DNA of 57,364 bases from Phytophthora quininea (taxonomy: Eukaryota; Oomycota; Peronosporomycetes; Peronosporales; Peronosporaceae): contig JAAVTG010000253.1 of assembly GCA_011947345.1 (NCBI GenBank), positions 1 to 57,364 on the forward strand. Direction: 5' to 3'. The first letter of the stretch is position 1. The number at the start of each line of letters is the position of its first letter. The notes under the pieces are model-generated. The model was not told where the DNA came from, did no database searches, and saw only the letters and a list, made by a program, of their open reading frames with translations. The position numbers and the translations under genes are program-made. Shown piece after piece: positions 11,400-21,438 of the stretch.

Positions 11400-13088
11400 T
11401 GCAGCAACGTTTGCTGCGTGAGTCTTTAGACAGCGCGATGAGTGAAACGGTGGAGGCGTTCGTGAAGCTGGAGGAAGTTCGCGATGCCGTAACCAGGTTG
11501 CAACTGGAAGGTTCCCATCCAGTGGACGTAATAGCAGTTTAATGGCAGCATTGGAGAGTACACTGGTGTTACACTTAGAGATGGAGAGGAAGCTGGAGAA
11601 GTTACTGGGAGGGATACCAATCGTACACCAGTCACCGAAACCAAACGATCGTGCAGCAACTCCTGTCCTGGAGAAGAAGAGGAAGCGGGAGGAGAGATTT
11701 TTAAATCTGAGCAGAGCGGAGAAGCAGGTTCGATTATCGGATGGAAATGACGAAGATCCAATTAAAAGTAAACAAAAGAAGTGCAAGATAACGAGAGTGA
11801 TATTGTGGAAATCTCCGAGTCGGATTCGATGGAGCAATCTTCCGAGACAGATTCGGACGTCTATGACAACGCTGTGCAATCTGTATCGACCAACAAGGTC
11901 AAGAACAGCTCAAAGGCAACAAACACATTTGTCGATCAGTCCTTAACGGGCCAGGGCAATAGCGCTGTAATGCATCTCGTGGGAATAGTGGAAGAAGTGG
12001 ATGCACTGTCCCCCGACGATCGAAATCTCGTGATACCAGAAGTTCTAACTGTATTAAAAGACTCGGTGGCTGGAGATGTGAATAGTGGACAAGTAGATCC
12101 CGTACGCCACTCGTTGAGAATAGTCGTTGGGTGGGCTACTAAGGATTCGAACCAACGTCAGCACTTGGAGTTTTATCGCCGCTACGAGGAGGCTTTGAAT
12201 ACTTACATAGGATGTATCTTAAATTCAACCCGCAAAATTGCGTTGAAAAGGTGGGTGACAACAGGGACGTACATGTGTAGCAGACGAACATAATTTAACC
12301 GTGCATTGTTTTTTTACTGCCCAGGGAGATTGACGATCTGACCGCAGCCCTAACCAAGCTGTCGCGCTTTTCAATGGAGAAATGCACACGGAATGTGACC
12401 GCGACGGGCTTTTTTCTGGAGCTGTGGGGAGCTTACGGAATGCATCTGGGGATCGGGAATCGAAGATCATTAAAATACTTCTAGTCTCTTTGAAAAATGA
12501 TATTCTATCTGGCGTCGCAGACACGATGACCATCCTGAGATCGATGCGCGATCCTAGCCGGTGGATGGTGGAAGGCCCCGAGATCCAAGGATACATCACC
12601 GTTATCGCTTGCTTGTTTTAGCGTTGCGTCAGTATGCGAATCAAGGTTCCGAAGAAAGCAGTAAAACAGCGCTGATCGAGTACGTTTGGTCATATATTCC
12701 TACCTTTACGGAGGACTGACAGTATTTTCTGTTTGTTTGCAGTTTGACGGACAGATTGTGGGAAGCGACCGCTGAGATCCCAAGCCACAAAGCCACGGAG
12801 TACTTATCTCACATTCAAAATCGCACGGCGAGTGTGGTGGCGACCGTGAAAACCTGGGACGATAGTGGGGTGGCAATCAAATTCATTGACAAGGCGATGA
12901 CATTATTGGGGTCCATCCTGAATTATGTGACTTATGGGTGGAAACCACGAGAAGATAATGTAATCTACGAGTGCGCCACGATTCTGACAAGACATATTCG
13001 CCAGATTAAATCGCTTTCGACACAAAAGGACCGTTTGAAAGCTATAGAAAACTGGAATCTACAGCCACAGGCACCAGAGGGAGATTAA
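11400..13088 (+). pseudogene. Cluster family CF3, 5'-truncated
   Basis: Homology starts inside the N-terminal domain (LQQRLLRESLDSAMSETVEAFVKLEEVRDAV), directly after the tail of CF2 and a short CA-repeat. The first 30 or so residues and the promoter are missing. Then come LESTLVLHLEMERKLEKLL, a basic EKKRKREERF patch, an acidic linker, and module 1 (VDALSPDDRNLVIPEVLTVL...LRIVVGWATKDSNQRQHLEFYRRYEEALNTYI). Module 2 (KIIKILLVSLKNDI...MRDPSRWMVEGPEIQGY) has one frame change near 12410. The terminal module sits in the last exon from about 12743 (LTDRLWEATAEIPSHKATEYL...LGSILNYVTYGWKPREDNVIYECA) and ends at 13088 after IENWNLQ. The coding body is well kept, so the truncation is recent or the copy is expressed as a fusion with CF2. 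Confidence 0.6.
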
Positions 13089-13130
13089 ACTACCACAGAG
13101 CGAAAAGTTACGGAGAAAGATAGCCAAAGT

Positions 13131-13535
13131 GTGGGTTCGATCACATCCGCTCCTGATCCATCCAAGACGGACAAAAAGGTGGCGAAGGTTGTCGGGATTG
13201 ACGCAGAGCTTGAAACATTGTTTAGTATTGAAGACCCCGCGAAATTTTACACAGCGTTGACACGAAAAGAAATGCCAACGAAAAACATGCGAAAGAGAGT
13301 GCCAAGGAGAGTGCCGCGACTGCTGTCTGCGCTAGAGAAAATCTTTGTGCAAGACACTACACGACAATTGGCACTTCAACTGAATTTTTGTGTCCACCAA
13401 GTGATCGGGTTGATGTCAAAGTACCATGATGAGACAAAGAAAATGCAATCTGAGCGCTTCTCTCATTTTAGCGCAAGCCTTGGGTTCTACGTAAAGGATT
13501 TCCCTGGCACTCACCCACTGCACAGGTACGCTTGA
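13131..13535 (+). pseudogene. Cluster family CF4, isolated module
   Basis: A single module (MRKRVPRRVPRLLSALEKIF...LALQLNFCVHQVIGLMSKYHDETKKMQSERFSHFSASLGFYV) ending HPLHR at a GTACGC splice donor, exactly like other modules. No N-terminal domain precedes it; it begins 43 bp after the CF3 stop. It could be a free-standing remnant or an additional module of CF3. Confidence 0.5.
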
Positions 13536-14060
13536 TTTGAAGAATGAAATCTCATATGATTCACGGCTAATTAATGAGTCTTGGCATTTGTGAATCGCAA
13601 ACCAAAGACTCGTATGTGCGGTACGTTAACGAACACGTTTTGACCAACTCAGAGTCAAGCATGGTTGCCGAATTTGAAAAATAATAGTGCACGGTGTTAG
13701 CAATGGCTGTTAAAGTGATTGGAGGGACGAAAATGGTGGACCAATGGATTCTCACAAGCCGACGCTCGAAGTACCGAGGAAATTTCAAACAGCTTGTTGG
13801 AAGTAGAGTTGTGGGGACTAATACCACGCCGAAAGACCAATTCCATTGTGCCAACACCTTTGCAGAGAAACCATTCGACATCCGATGCTGACACATTGTG
13901 GGCGCATACTTAACCAGCTTCACTATTTATAATGGCTTTTATCCAACTTGTGCCGTATGACGTCGTAGTATGGCTACAACGATATGAAGTTCCTCGCACT
14001 TTCGAGGCTCCCACGCAATCGCCACAAAATCAACTTCCGGTAATACGGCTCACACCGACG
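13536..14060. other. No confident gene
   Basis: About 500 bp between the CF4 module and further family fragments. Only short open frames on both strands; nothing recognised. Confidence 0.4.
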
Positions 14061-14360
14061 CTATTTTCCCATCTTCTTCCGTCCTGCTATACGCTTTGGG
14101 ATCTGCTTCAAAAACTTTTGTGTGTCCGGACCTGGCTTGTTGGCGACTAGCTCTGACAGTATTGTAAGCACACCGCAGACAAGTTCACGGTTAGTAAATT
14201 CAACCAAACGCGAAAGTAGCTTTTGAATCACTCGTGACTGAACCATTGCCAGGGTTGTAAGGAAGTTGGATGCAATCGACGGCAAAACAGACTCTTGGAC
14301 GATCGGTGAGAAGGCAAAGGGGGCTTCTTTCGGCGAACGCATTTGACGATGACAACTCAC
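14061..14360 (-). pseudogene. Possible module-like fragment
   Basis: A minus-strand frame with helical character (SPIVQESVLPSIASNFLTT... LLSRLVEFTNRELVCGV LTILSELVANK) resembling a module in length and leucine spacing but in the opposite orientation. Homology to the cluster family is a guess. Confidence 0.25.
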
Positions 14361-14572
14361 TCGAAACTCTCGACAAGACGATTTTGCTACTCGATGCAGC
14401 TATCCACCACTGCTTGCAAGGGAAGAAGAACCCAACTGTCCGTAAATGCTACAAAGTGATCCACTCACACGTTGAAACGTTGGTCGACTTCGTACCAATA
14501 GCCACTCTACGCCAGCATCGATCAGTGCTCAAGAAGTGGAAGATTATGTGGACTAGAGGATTGGGCTGGTAG
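14270..14572 (+). pseudogene. Cluster family CF4, terminal-module fragment
   Basis: The stretch ETLDKTILLLDAAIHHCL...PTVRKCYKVIHSHVETLV...RQHRSVLKKWK lines up with the C-terminal module of the family (F-x-K-A-x-x-x-L-G-x-I...W-x-P-R...Y-E-C...L...N-W). It is probably the end of the CF4 copy. It stops about 55 bp before the outer border of the inverted duplication. Confidence 0.4.
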
Positions 14573-15080
14573 CGCTACACTGTGTAGCCTACACAGTAGA
14601 TGGAGAGCGCCATCTCCTGCGCCTAGCCAACGAACGCCTCCAGTCGATTATCCACAGCTTTGCTGGAGAGATGGAAGTATTGATACACGAGTTACGTGTC
14701 GGGAGGAAGAGAAATGGGACTATCAGGTTCGGATTCAATACGGTCGAAATACGTTAAGAACCTGCCGAAGTATGAATTTCTGGGCAAACGGAGTGTAAAA
14801 CCGCGTGCTCGACGGAGCGCCAGCAAAGATGCAGCGCGAAACATACAGCCAAATTAAGCCAGGTAGAGAAAGTTACGCACAACACGAGAATTGCGAAATC
14901 TCCGCGGACTATAATGAGCAACGACACCCAAGTCTCCGAAAAGCACTGGCGGTGGGTGCTTGGGCAAGAGCTGTCGTCGGAAGTGCCGCGACTGCCTCAA
15001 TGGTGCCAGTCATCCGAGCCATTGGTTTCGCGTCCACCTGGAATTACTGTCAATTCGACTGATGCGGCGACTGCGGCGCT

Positions 15081-15467
15081 GTGCTGCAAAGCATGGATGC
15101 TACTGGTGCTGTGCCGCTGGGTATTGCCGCTTCAGCTGTTGGAGGCGCTGCTGCGGTTGGTTTTGGGGTGGCTGGGATCGTCAAGACGTGCCGGAGCTTC
15201 CAGCACGAGTACATCAGTGCGTACAATCCACGCAACGCCGGAGATGTGAAGGACCGCTACTGGATCGTGGCTACGGAAGAAGGAGCCGGCAATGTGCGGG
15301 TGTGTCGCTGCGAGCTCGAGAGCGAAGCCCGAGCAGCCATGGACCAGATTGGGTGTTGTCGTATCCTGTGTAACCCTGACGAAGAAGAAGTCGATTGTCG
15401 TGGATGGAATGGGTGGGCCCACCAGACAATTCGCCGTGTAATGAGGGAGACATATTTGTCTGGCTGA
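15081..15467 (+). CDS. Hypothetical protein in left arm
   Basis: A 128-codon frame with a Gly/Ala-rich hydrophobic start (VPLGIAASAVGGAAAVGFGVAGIV), then a soluble part with several Cys, Trp and acidic residues (CRSFQHEYISAYNPR, DRYWIVATEEGAGNVRVC, CNPDEEEVDCRGWNGWA). The same frame is intact in the right arm (30627-31013, minus). I do not recognise a domain. The first helix could be a membrane segment. Start uncertain, since the upstream neighbouring frame is also open. Confidence 0.35.
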   Translation: MLQSMDATGAVPLGIAASAVGGAAAVGFGVAGIVKTCRSFQHEYISAYNPRNAGDVKDRYWIVATEEGAGNVRVCRCELESEARAAMDQIGCCRILCNPDEEEVDCRGWNGWAHQTIRRVMRETYLSG

Positions 15468-16130
15468 CGGAGACGACAGGGGAGGTGGTAACAGGGAAAC
15501 AATCTCTCGAAATGAAGCGTTGGGATTTCTATTTGCAAAGTCATATCGAGCTTGTCGTGCTGGTGCTGTTGGAATTGACTTGGATCTCGCGACTGCAATC
15601 GTTGGAGACATTGGAGATGTTCTGCCAGCTGGTCGACGATACTTGTTCAAGCTTCCAATATGATACGAAAGCCGGGTATGTATATCTAATAACTACCGAT
15701 GACCTGCGCGTTGTGTGTCTGTCAGTGGTATTCGACGGTCGTGGATCACTCTCCAGGACGTCGTCGCAGCAGCAGCAGCTCCACCATGACTGCCCCGGAG
15801 AAGCGTTCGTAGATCTTCCTGCTGCTCCTCGGCGAGCTGCACGCGACGCTGCCGCAACCGGCTGAAGCACGTCGTGAAGGCCGATGTTACGTTAGAGAAG
15901 GCTTCGGACGCCACTTCTCGAGGTAGCTCGAACAACACAACTCAGGTAATGTCCAACTGCGAGAAGTCTACGACTTGAGTCAAGTCGAACAACGTTTCGA
16001 GAAAAGATCGAAAATCAAGATTTGGGACTTAAACCGCATGAAGAATGGTAGAAATCGTAAGCGAAAGTGAACAGTCTGCTGGGTTTAGCGATTGCAATGG
16101 ATGCCAATGCACTGGAATGGAATGCCAAGC

Positions 16131-16561
16131 CTACGCGCCGTACTTGAGATTGTAGAGCCTCGTGTACAGATCGATGGTGCTTTGAGTGAGGATACCATTG
16201 GTCTCTAGCGTCGACGGGTCCTTGCCTTTCTCAGCCACTTCTTCAGCGTGTTCGAGCGGACTTTGTTGCTCTTCAACAAGGCGCGGTCGGTTTTTCCCAT
16301 TGCTTTGATGGAAATCCCAGCCCAGCGCTCCTCGTCCTGGTCGTCGTCGTCGTTCTGGTCATCGTCATCATCCAGGTCGCTGTCGTCCTCAATATACTGC
16401 TGCTTGCTGCGCAGGAACCTCTTGGCGGGGACAGTATCGACGGCCTCCACAGCCTCAGCCTGGGTCATCACGGACAGTTTGGTATTGTCCGAAGCCGACG
16501 CGATGTTGCAAGTGGCGAGGAGAGCGGCGGCGGCCATGAGCAGGATAGAGCTGACGCGCAT
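16131..16561 (-). pseudogene. RXLR-dEER effector, left copy, frameshifted
   Basis: Identical to the intact right-arm gene from the ATG at 16561 through signal peptide, RFLR and EER. One A is missing from the run near 16233 (AAA instead of AAAA). The frame then runs to a different short basic tail and loses the last 30 or so residues, which are otherwise still present downstream to the original stop at 16131. Length is 431 bp against 432 bp in the intact copy. Either a recent loss-of-function copy or a sequencing indel. See the entry at 29533-29964 for the protein. Confidence 0.85.
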
Positions 16562-16973
16562 GGTGAGGCTGGAAGGGTTGAGTGGGGGGCTTGGGTGTGC
16601 GGAAGCAAATTGAAAAGTGAGACCGGAACCAGTAGAAACCGAGACGCGACTTCTCTCGACTCGACTCGAGGGTCTTGGCCTGGCGGTGGCATCGTCAACT
16701 ACAAAAGTACTGGATCCGATGAATAAATGATGACAATTACACAAAATGAGATCATTGCTCAGAATCGGCGCAGGCATCGGACAATATCCATTGCTTTTGG
16801 ATTGTTGTCGAGACGCTCGACACAACCAATATTGGAACAATGTCAATTTCTTGGGAAACAATTGCAATGCATCGATCTAATTGTGTATCTTCTCGCTGAA
16901 GTGTCTGTGCGGTCTTGTTCGACGAGTTGGAAGAGGCACAAATAACCACGTCTGCGGTCTCGAGGTACGAGGA

Positions 16974-18394
16974 TAATCACCGCAATCACTTCGTATTGTC
17001 GAATCCTGCAAACACTTACGTAAAAAGACGAGGGATAGCACCCGCGTCCAATCAAAAGCACGAGCCTCATTTCATGATTATTCCAACTCAACACTGACTC
17101 TGACGTACGAATATGTTCGGACACCAATTGACTCACCGGATGGGGCAAAGTCGTCTCGTCGAACGCCGATTCCAGGGATCAGGAAAAAAAACATTGGTAT
17201 TGTTACATTGCAAAACTTGTTCTCCACAATATTGATTGTGGCGACCTCGTCCAATATTGCCAGGATCGTGAGGGCAGCTAGCAACTTCTACTCGAAGCTA
17301 CTCGTACTCTTCAGGCTCTACTTCGCAATTTTCTCATGCTACCCTCTCTGCCTACGAAGCGATTTCATTCGCAACAAGATCCCAGTTAATCCTCAAGGAG
17401 AGGACTGACTCGAGCGTCTCCGCACTCACTCGCTTCCGCATATTATCCAAGCATGCACTTCACTGCCGAGAACAGTCGTTCCACCTCGACAGAGGTCGCA
17501 GGAACAGACAGGGCTTCGCATCATCCCATGATGCTTGATACCCCATCAGATTCAGGTAGCACAACGTGTGTATCAACGGGATACTGACGTGCTTTGAGAC
17601 AACACTCTCCGAATACAATATCAAGTACTACTACTACATGTAGTACCTTAGAAGTTTCTTGTCGCCTCTATTTACGCTACAACGTGAAGCAACTCCCACT
17701 AACAAAACACCCCATCAAGCAGAGCAAGAACATGAGGCCATCTATATTCAACTTATGAAAGTGTAGTGCGGTGCAGTGGTGAGCAAGGTTGAAAACAACG
17801 CTCGTAGACGGCAAGCTGCCGCCGCGTCAACATGCCACTTGCGTTAGCTTGCTTCATAATCAAGTGGAGCCGCATCAACAACAGGCAGCATCATCAGGGG
17901 CATTTCATCAAGCGCTACGACTGGTCTAGAGACGACGGAGGCGTTGCCCACAAGGAAGCCTCTGTAGGAAAGGAGCTAGTCTTAACCAACTTAATGTCAC
18001 TTCGCTAGAACATTCCAAGCGCTTACAAGCTACAGAAAGCGTCGGATGACACCGAGCACTACGCCATCTAGTGGCTGGTGTCATGCTGATCAGAGCACCA
18101 GAGACCCCATTCGCTCGTTGTTAGATGTTGAAGTGCCATCCACACGAGTGTCAGCCACAACTAACCATGGAAGAGCAGCTACCAAAATCTGGTAGAAATG
18201 GAAAGAGCTATCGGTAACTTGGCCATGCCAGTCGAACGACGGCGAGTGCAGCCTACCCGAACTCTACGGGGGCGGGTTTTTGTTTGCATTTTTGGCTATT
18301 TTTTGCGTTGTGTAATTTTGGCTTCTTTTCTTGCACTTTTCGGCTATTTTCCTTTTCGAAGATGTTATTGTATGCAACCGCTGTTATTGGCAAT
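16974..18394. other. Spacer without recognised genes
   Basis: Between the left arm and the Harbinger element. Only short open frames; no transposase, LTR or conserved domain seen. Probably old repeat debris. Confidence 0.4.
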
Positions 18395-18433
18395 AGAGAC
18401 CTTTCGAGCGCGATGTTGGAGTCGGTTTGGTGG
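18395..18433 (+). repeat. Harbinger left terminal inverted repeat
   Basis: Begins AGAGACCTTTCGAGCGCG and pairs with 21159-21197 in reverse complement, with a few mismatches. Confidence 0.75.
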
Positions 18434-18670
18434 TACCGTGCACGAAAAACAAACGTCGATAGGGCCGCTTACTAATCACCTACTCCGTTCCAACAAACGT
18501 TGTCGAAAAAACGTCGTTTGGGCACTTGTATCCGGCAAACACGTTGAATGCTGGAGTCTCTAAAGCCTGTTCACCTCGTATTCTCTATTGGATGCCAAAC
18601 CATAGCATCTTGGAGGTCTACTACGGCTGTTCGTGAAGATCTCACCTGTCCAACATAGCGACACAGCAGA

Positions 18671-19735
18671 ATGGTGCTGTCTAACTTGCTGCAACCCAAG
18701 CCAGCTTCTAGACGAGTCCTGTCGCCTGAGTCCCCGAGCATCGCATCCAGCAGTAGCTCTAAGGATAGCTGGTCTGAAAGCGAGCTGTTGGCCCAAAGAG
18801 AAGATCGCCATTCCGAGGAGGCCGTAGAGAATACTGAGGACCAGAGTCGCGGTAGCTACAGCCAATTTCCCGACGACTACAACTACACCCGCGACGATGA
18901 CAGTGACATCGACGATAGTGGCGGCGCTAGCAGCGAAAATGGTGGCGATTCACGGAATACGGGTTCGCCCATTGCGACTGCTAGGGGCTCAACTCTCAGC
19001 AAGGCCGAACAGAAGCTACAAAAAGATTTGGGCCCGACGGATATTATCTTCTTCTCATTCAGGTCAACAAGGACATGCCTTTTAAGGCGAAACATGGTGA
19101 GATCAGAAAGTCCTGGCAGGAGTTGGCTCGAAAGCAGAACAACATTCCCAACTTTCTCATGGAGAAGATCAAAGGAACGGCAGCCCAAGCCCGCTTCGAG
19201 ACCCTGTTGACGAAGCACTACAAGTGGGAAGAGAAGTCTGCCAGTAAATCCGGACGGACGAGCGCGAGACCCGGTTTGTTGCGCTGATAACCAATGTGGC
19301 TTCAAAAGTGGCCGACCACAAGAAAGCAAGAGACATAGCAACTGCAAACGCAGCAGGAGCGGAGCGAGCAAAAGTTCAAGCTGGTGAAGTTGTTCGTGCA
19401 GCAGCCGTGCCTCGAATCGAGTTAGGTAAGCGAAAAACAGATTCCCAAGGTGAGTGGTGATGACCGTCCGAAAAAGCAGCATTCACGGCTTGCGTCGCAG
19501 TGGAACAGTGTGGCCGCAAAGATGAAAAACGAGCGAGAAAAGCTCTCGAACAGCTTGTGCAGATGCAACAGGCTGAGTTGAAACAGAGGGAGCGAGAACT
19601 TGATTTTGAACGGGCCGAACGGGAAAGAGATCGTGTCGAGAGGCGCCAAGAAAGAGAAGAACGCCAACGAGACCGCGAAGAGCAAACAAAGCTTATAGCC
19701 AACTTACTGCAGCTTATCCAAGCTAAACGCGACTA
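18671..19735 (+). CDS. Harbinger Myb/SANT-like accessory protein
   Basis: Starts ATG 18671 with a Ser-rich, acidic N-terminus. A Myb/SANT-like DNA-binding region follows around 19070-19240 (VNKDMPFKAKHGEIRKSWQELA...TLLTKHYKWEEK). The C-terminal region is a strongly charged coiled coil (QQAELKQRERELDFERAERERDRVERRQ). Two frame changes (near 19060 and 19255) mark introns or small indels. In Harbinger elements this partner binds the transposase and directs it to the nucleus and the ends. It converges with the transposase gene, the stops being only a few bases apart (19735/19739). Confidence 0.6.
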
Positions 19736-19738
19736 ATT

Positions 19739-21030
19739 ACGGAGGGAGTTTATGTGCTGCGGCTTGCGGAAGTAGTCGATCATGTTGGACGGCGTGTAGT
19801 CAAAATAATTGCTGATTTGGTTTCCATTGCGCATGCAAGTCAAGGCATTAGTCAATAGCACAGCAACGCGTACCATTCGGCCAACCGGGGTCAGTAGAAT
19901 CTGGTGCTTCTTGTTCCAATCGAGGAACGCCCACTTTTGCTTAATTATTGAGAACAACCACTCCACCGATACTCTGCTTTTGCTCATGATTTCGTTGAAC
20001 CTCTTCTCAGCGCTCCTCACATGAGCACCCATGTAAGGGCTGCAAAGCAAGTCATCAATGCCGTAGGCTGGATCTCCATATATCAAAATGCCACGTTCCT
20101 TCAGCACGGGGTGGCTAGACAAGTATGGCATCAACATGCTTTTAGTGAGCATGGTCACGTCATGTAATCGGCCTTCGATCGGTCCAAAAATGATATACAC
20201 AGTCCTTCGATCACAACTACCGTTAGCATATAGCAAATAGTTAAGTCTTCAAGCCGCACGTACCGTCGGGGGCACAGACGCCCTGATAGTTCAGGCAGTG
20301 CCGCCGCTTGTGGCCACTATAGCACACCTTCTGTAGGTTTTTCCGGTCTCCGACTGGGATGCTATCGAGAGCATTCTGCATCGCACGAATCCTCGTCTTT
20401 CGTTTTCCCGGCCGGCAAATAAACGCTTTGGTACCGTCAATAAACATAGAGTCTCGATCGACGACCATGTTTGTCTTGTTAGTGACGGCTTGTACGTATG
20501 TGTCGTGGTTTTCGGCGTAGATGCGGTCGTTGAAGAAAAGCGTGTCTTGCCGCCACTCCTCACCTAAAAAGCAGTCTATGAAACGACACAGAGTACGATT
20601 AGAAAAGAAGTAGCTAGTGTAATTGAAGATACCTACACAAGTCCGTGATGATTCGACTGCACGAGCAGTCTGAGCGGCCGAACTGCTTTCGGATACGCGA
20701 CAGCTTCCCAGGATAGGAAAATCGGTAGCACGGCATTGCTAGGGGTTCCACGCCGAGTACTCGATCACTAGCATTTGTGATGACTACGTGGGGGATGTTC
20801 ATTAGCGAGACGAGCTGCTTCAACTCTGGGCACGTGAACCTGTAATCTTCGAGAGCATTTGCGTCTGAGCACGCGTCTAAGTCGAACCGCACGCCTGGTA
20901 TCAGTAGTCTCTCCACGCTTGGGAAGAGCCGCAACCAGGCGTCTTCAGCGAAGTCGATCTCTGCTAGGATGAAGCTCGCAAGCCGCAGGACGGGATTGGA
21001 AGTTCCCCTCATTCTCGACGAGATGCGGGG
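19739..21030 (-). CDS. PIF/Harbinger DDE transposase
   Basis: Minus strand. The start is probably the ATG giving MPRISSRMRGTSNPV near 21030. The N-terminal part ends RSDCSCSRIITDLC at an intron near 20640. The catalytic DDE_4 domain follows: first Asp in MFIDGT; KVCYSGHKRRHCLNYQGV, a hallmark of Harbinger transposases; second Asp in IYGDPAYG; Glu in SVEWLF. An intron close to 20255 (donor GTGCGG, acceptor GGTAG) joins APDGT to CDRRTVYIIFGP. All three acidic residues are intact and I see no stop after splicing. It may therefore still encode active protein. Confidence 0.75.
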
Positions 21031-21197
21031 CATGACGGCGGAGCCCTCAGTGACATGATGACGGACCCCAACAGTCGTTCCGACATCTCGATCGGTCCGA
21101 AAGAAAACTGGCGAATGCTGATTGCAAGTTGTTGGATAGCACAGTTGAACTAAACGTTCCAGCAAACCGATTCCAACATCGCGCTCGAAAGGTCTCT

Positions 21198-21438
21198 AAT
21201 ATTGCCTGTCAACACCGTTTTTTTTTTGCGAGGTCCCCCTCGCTTTTTTCTCGTGTTTTGTTGTTATCTACTTTTTGTTCCTGATTCTAGCTTTCATGAA
21301 ATGCATGGTATGTACTTATACATGCAGTAGTCCAGACATCAGTTGGGGATAATGTTGTGCCCCATCTTGAAAGAGTAGTTGATGAGTCTCGCCAAATTTT
21401 CTGCCTCCATTGTTTCCAGGTGTTCAACATCGTGGTAC
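21198..21438. other. Intergenic spacer
   Basis: Short AT-rich spacer with a long T run between the Harbinger right end and the Mutator-like gene. No feature recognised. Confidence 0.3.

Larger units (their letters stand above)
14627..16973 (+). repeat. Inverted duplication, left arm (2347 bp)
   Basis: This arm matches the reverse complement of 29119-31467 almost perfectly. Differences I noticed are a few substitutions and three homopolymer-length changes (an A run in the effector, a T run in its upstream region, a C run near 15480). Outer border: CCAACGAACG inside a cluster-family fragment. Inner border: GTACGAGGA. The arm carries the frameshifted RXLR copy and two other open frames. It ends abruptly at both borders, while the right arm continues into matching coding sequence. 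Confidence 0.9.
18395..21197. mobile_element. PIF/Harbinger DNA transposon, complete ends
   Basis: The ends form a terminal inverted repeat of about 39 bp beginning AGAGACCTTTCGAGCGCG on the left (18395) and matched in reverse on the right (ending 21197), with a few mismatches. Both ends are flanked by AAT (18392-18394 and 21198-21200), a 3-bp target duplication as expected for this superfamily. Inside are two convergent genes, a Myb/SANT-like DNA-binding protein and a DDE transposase, the classical Harbinger two-gene layout. Confidence 0.8.

Noticed and set aside
10971..11879. 302-codon minus-strand frame over CF2/CF3
   Set aside because: Leu/Arg/His/Ser composition typical of an antisense shadow; the plus strand carries the family motifs.
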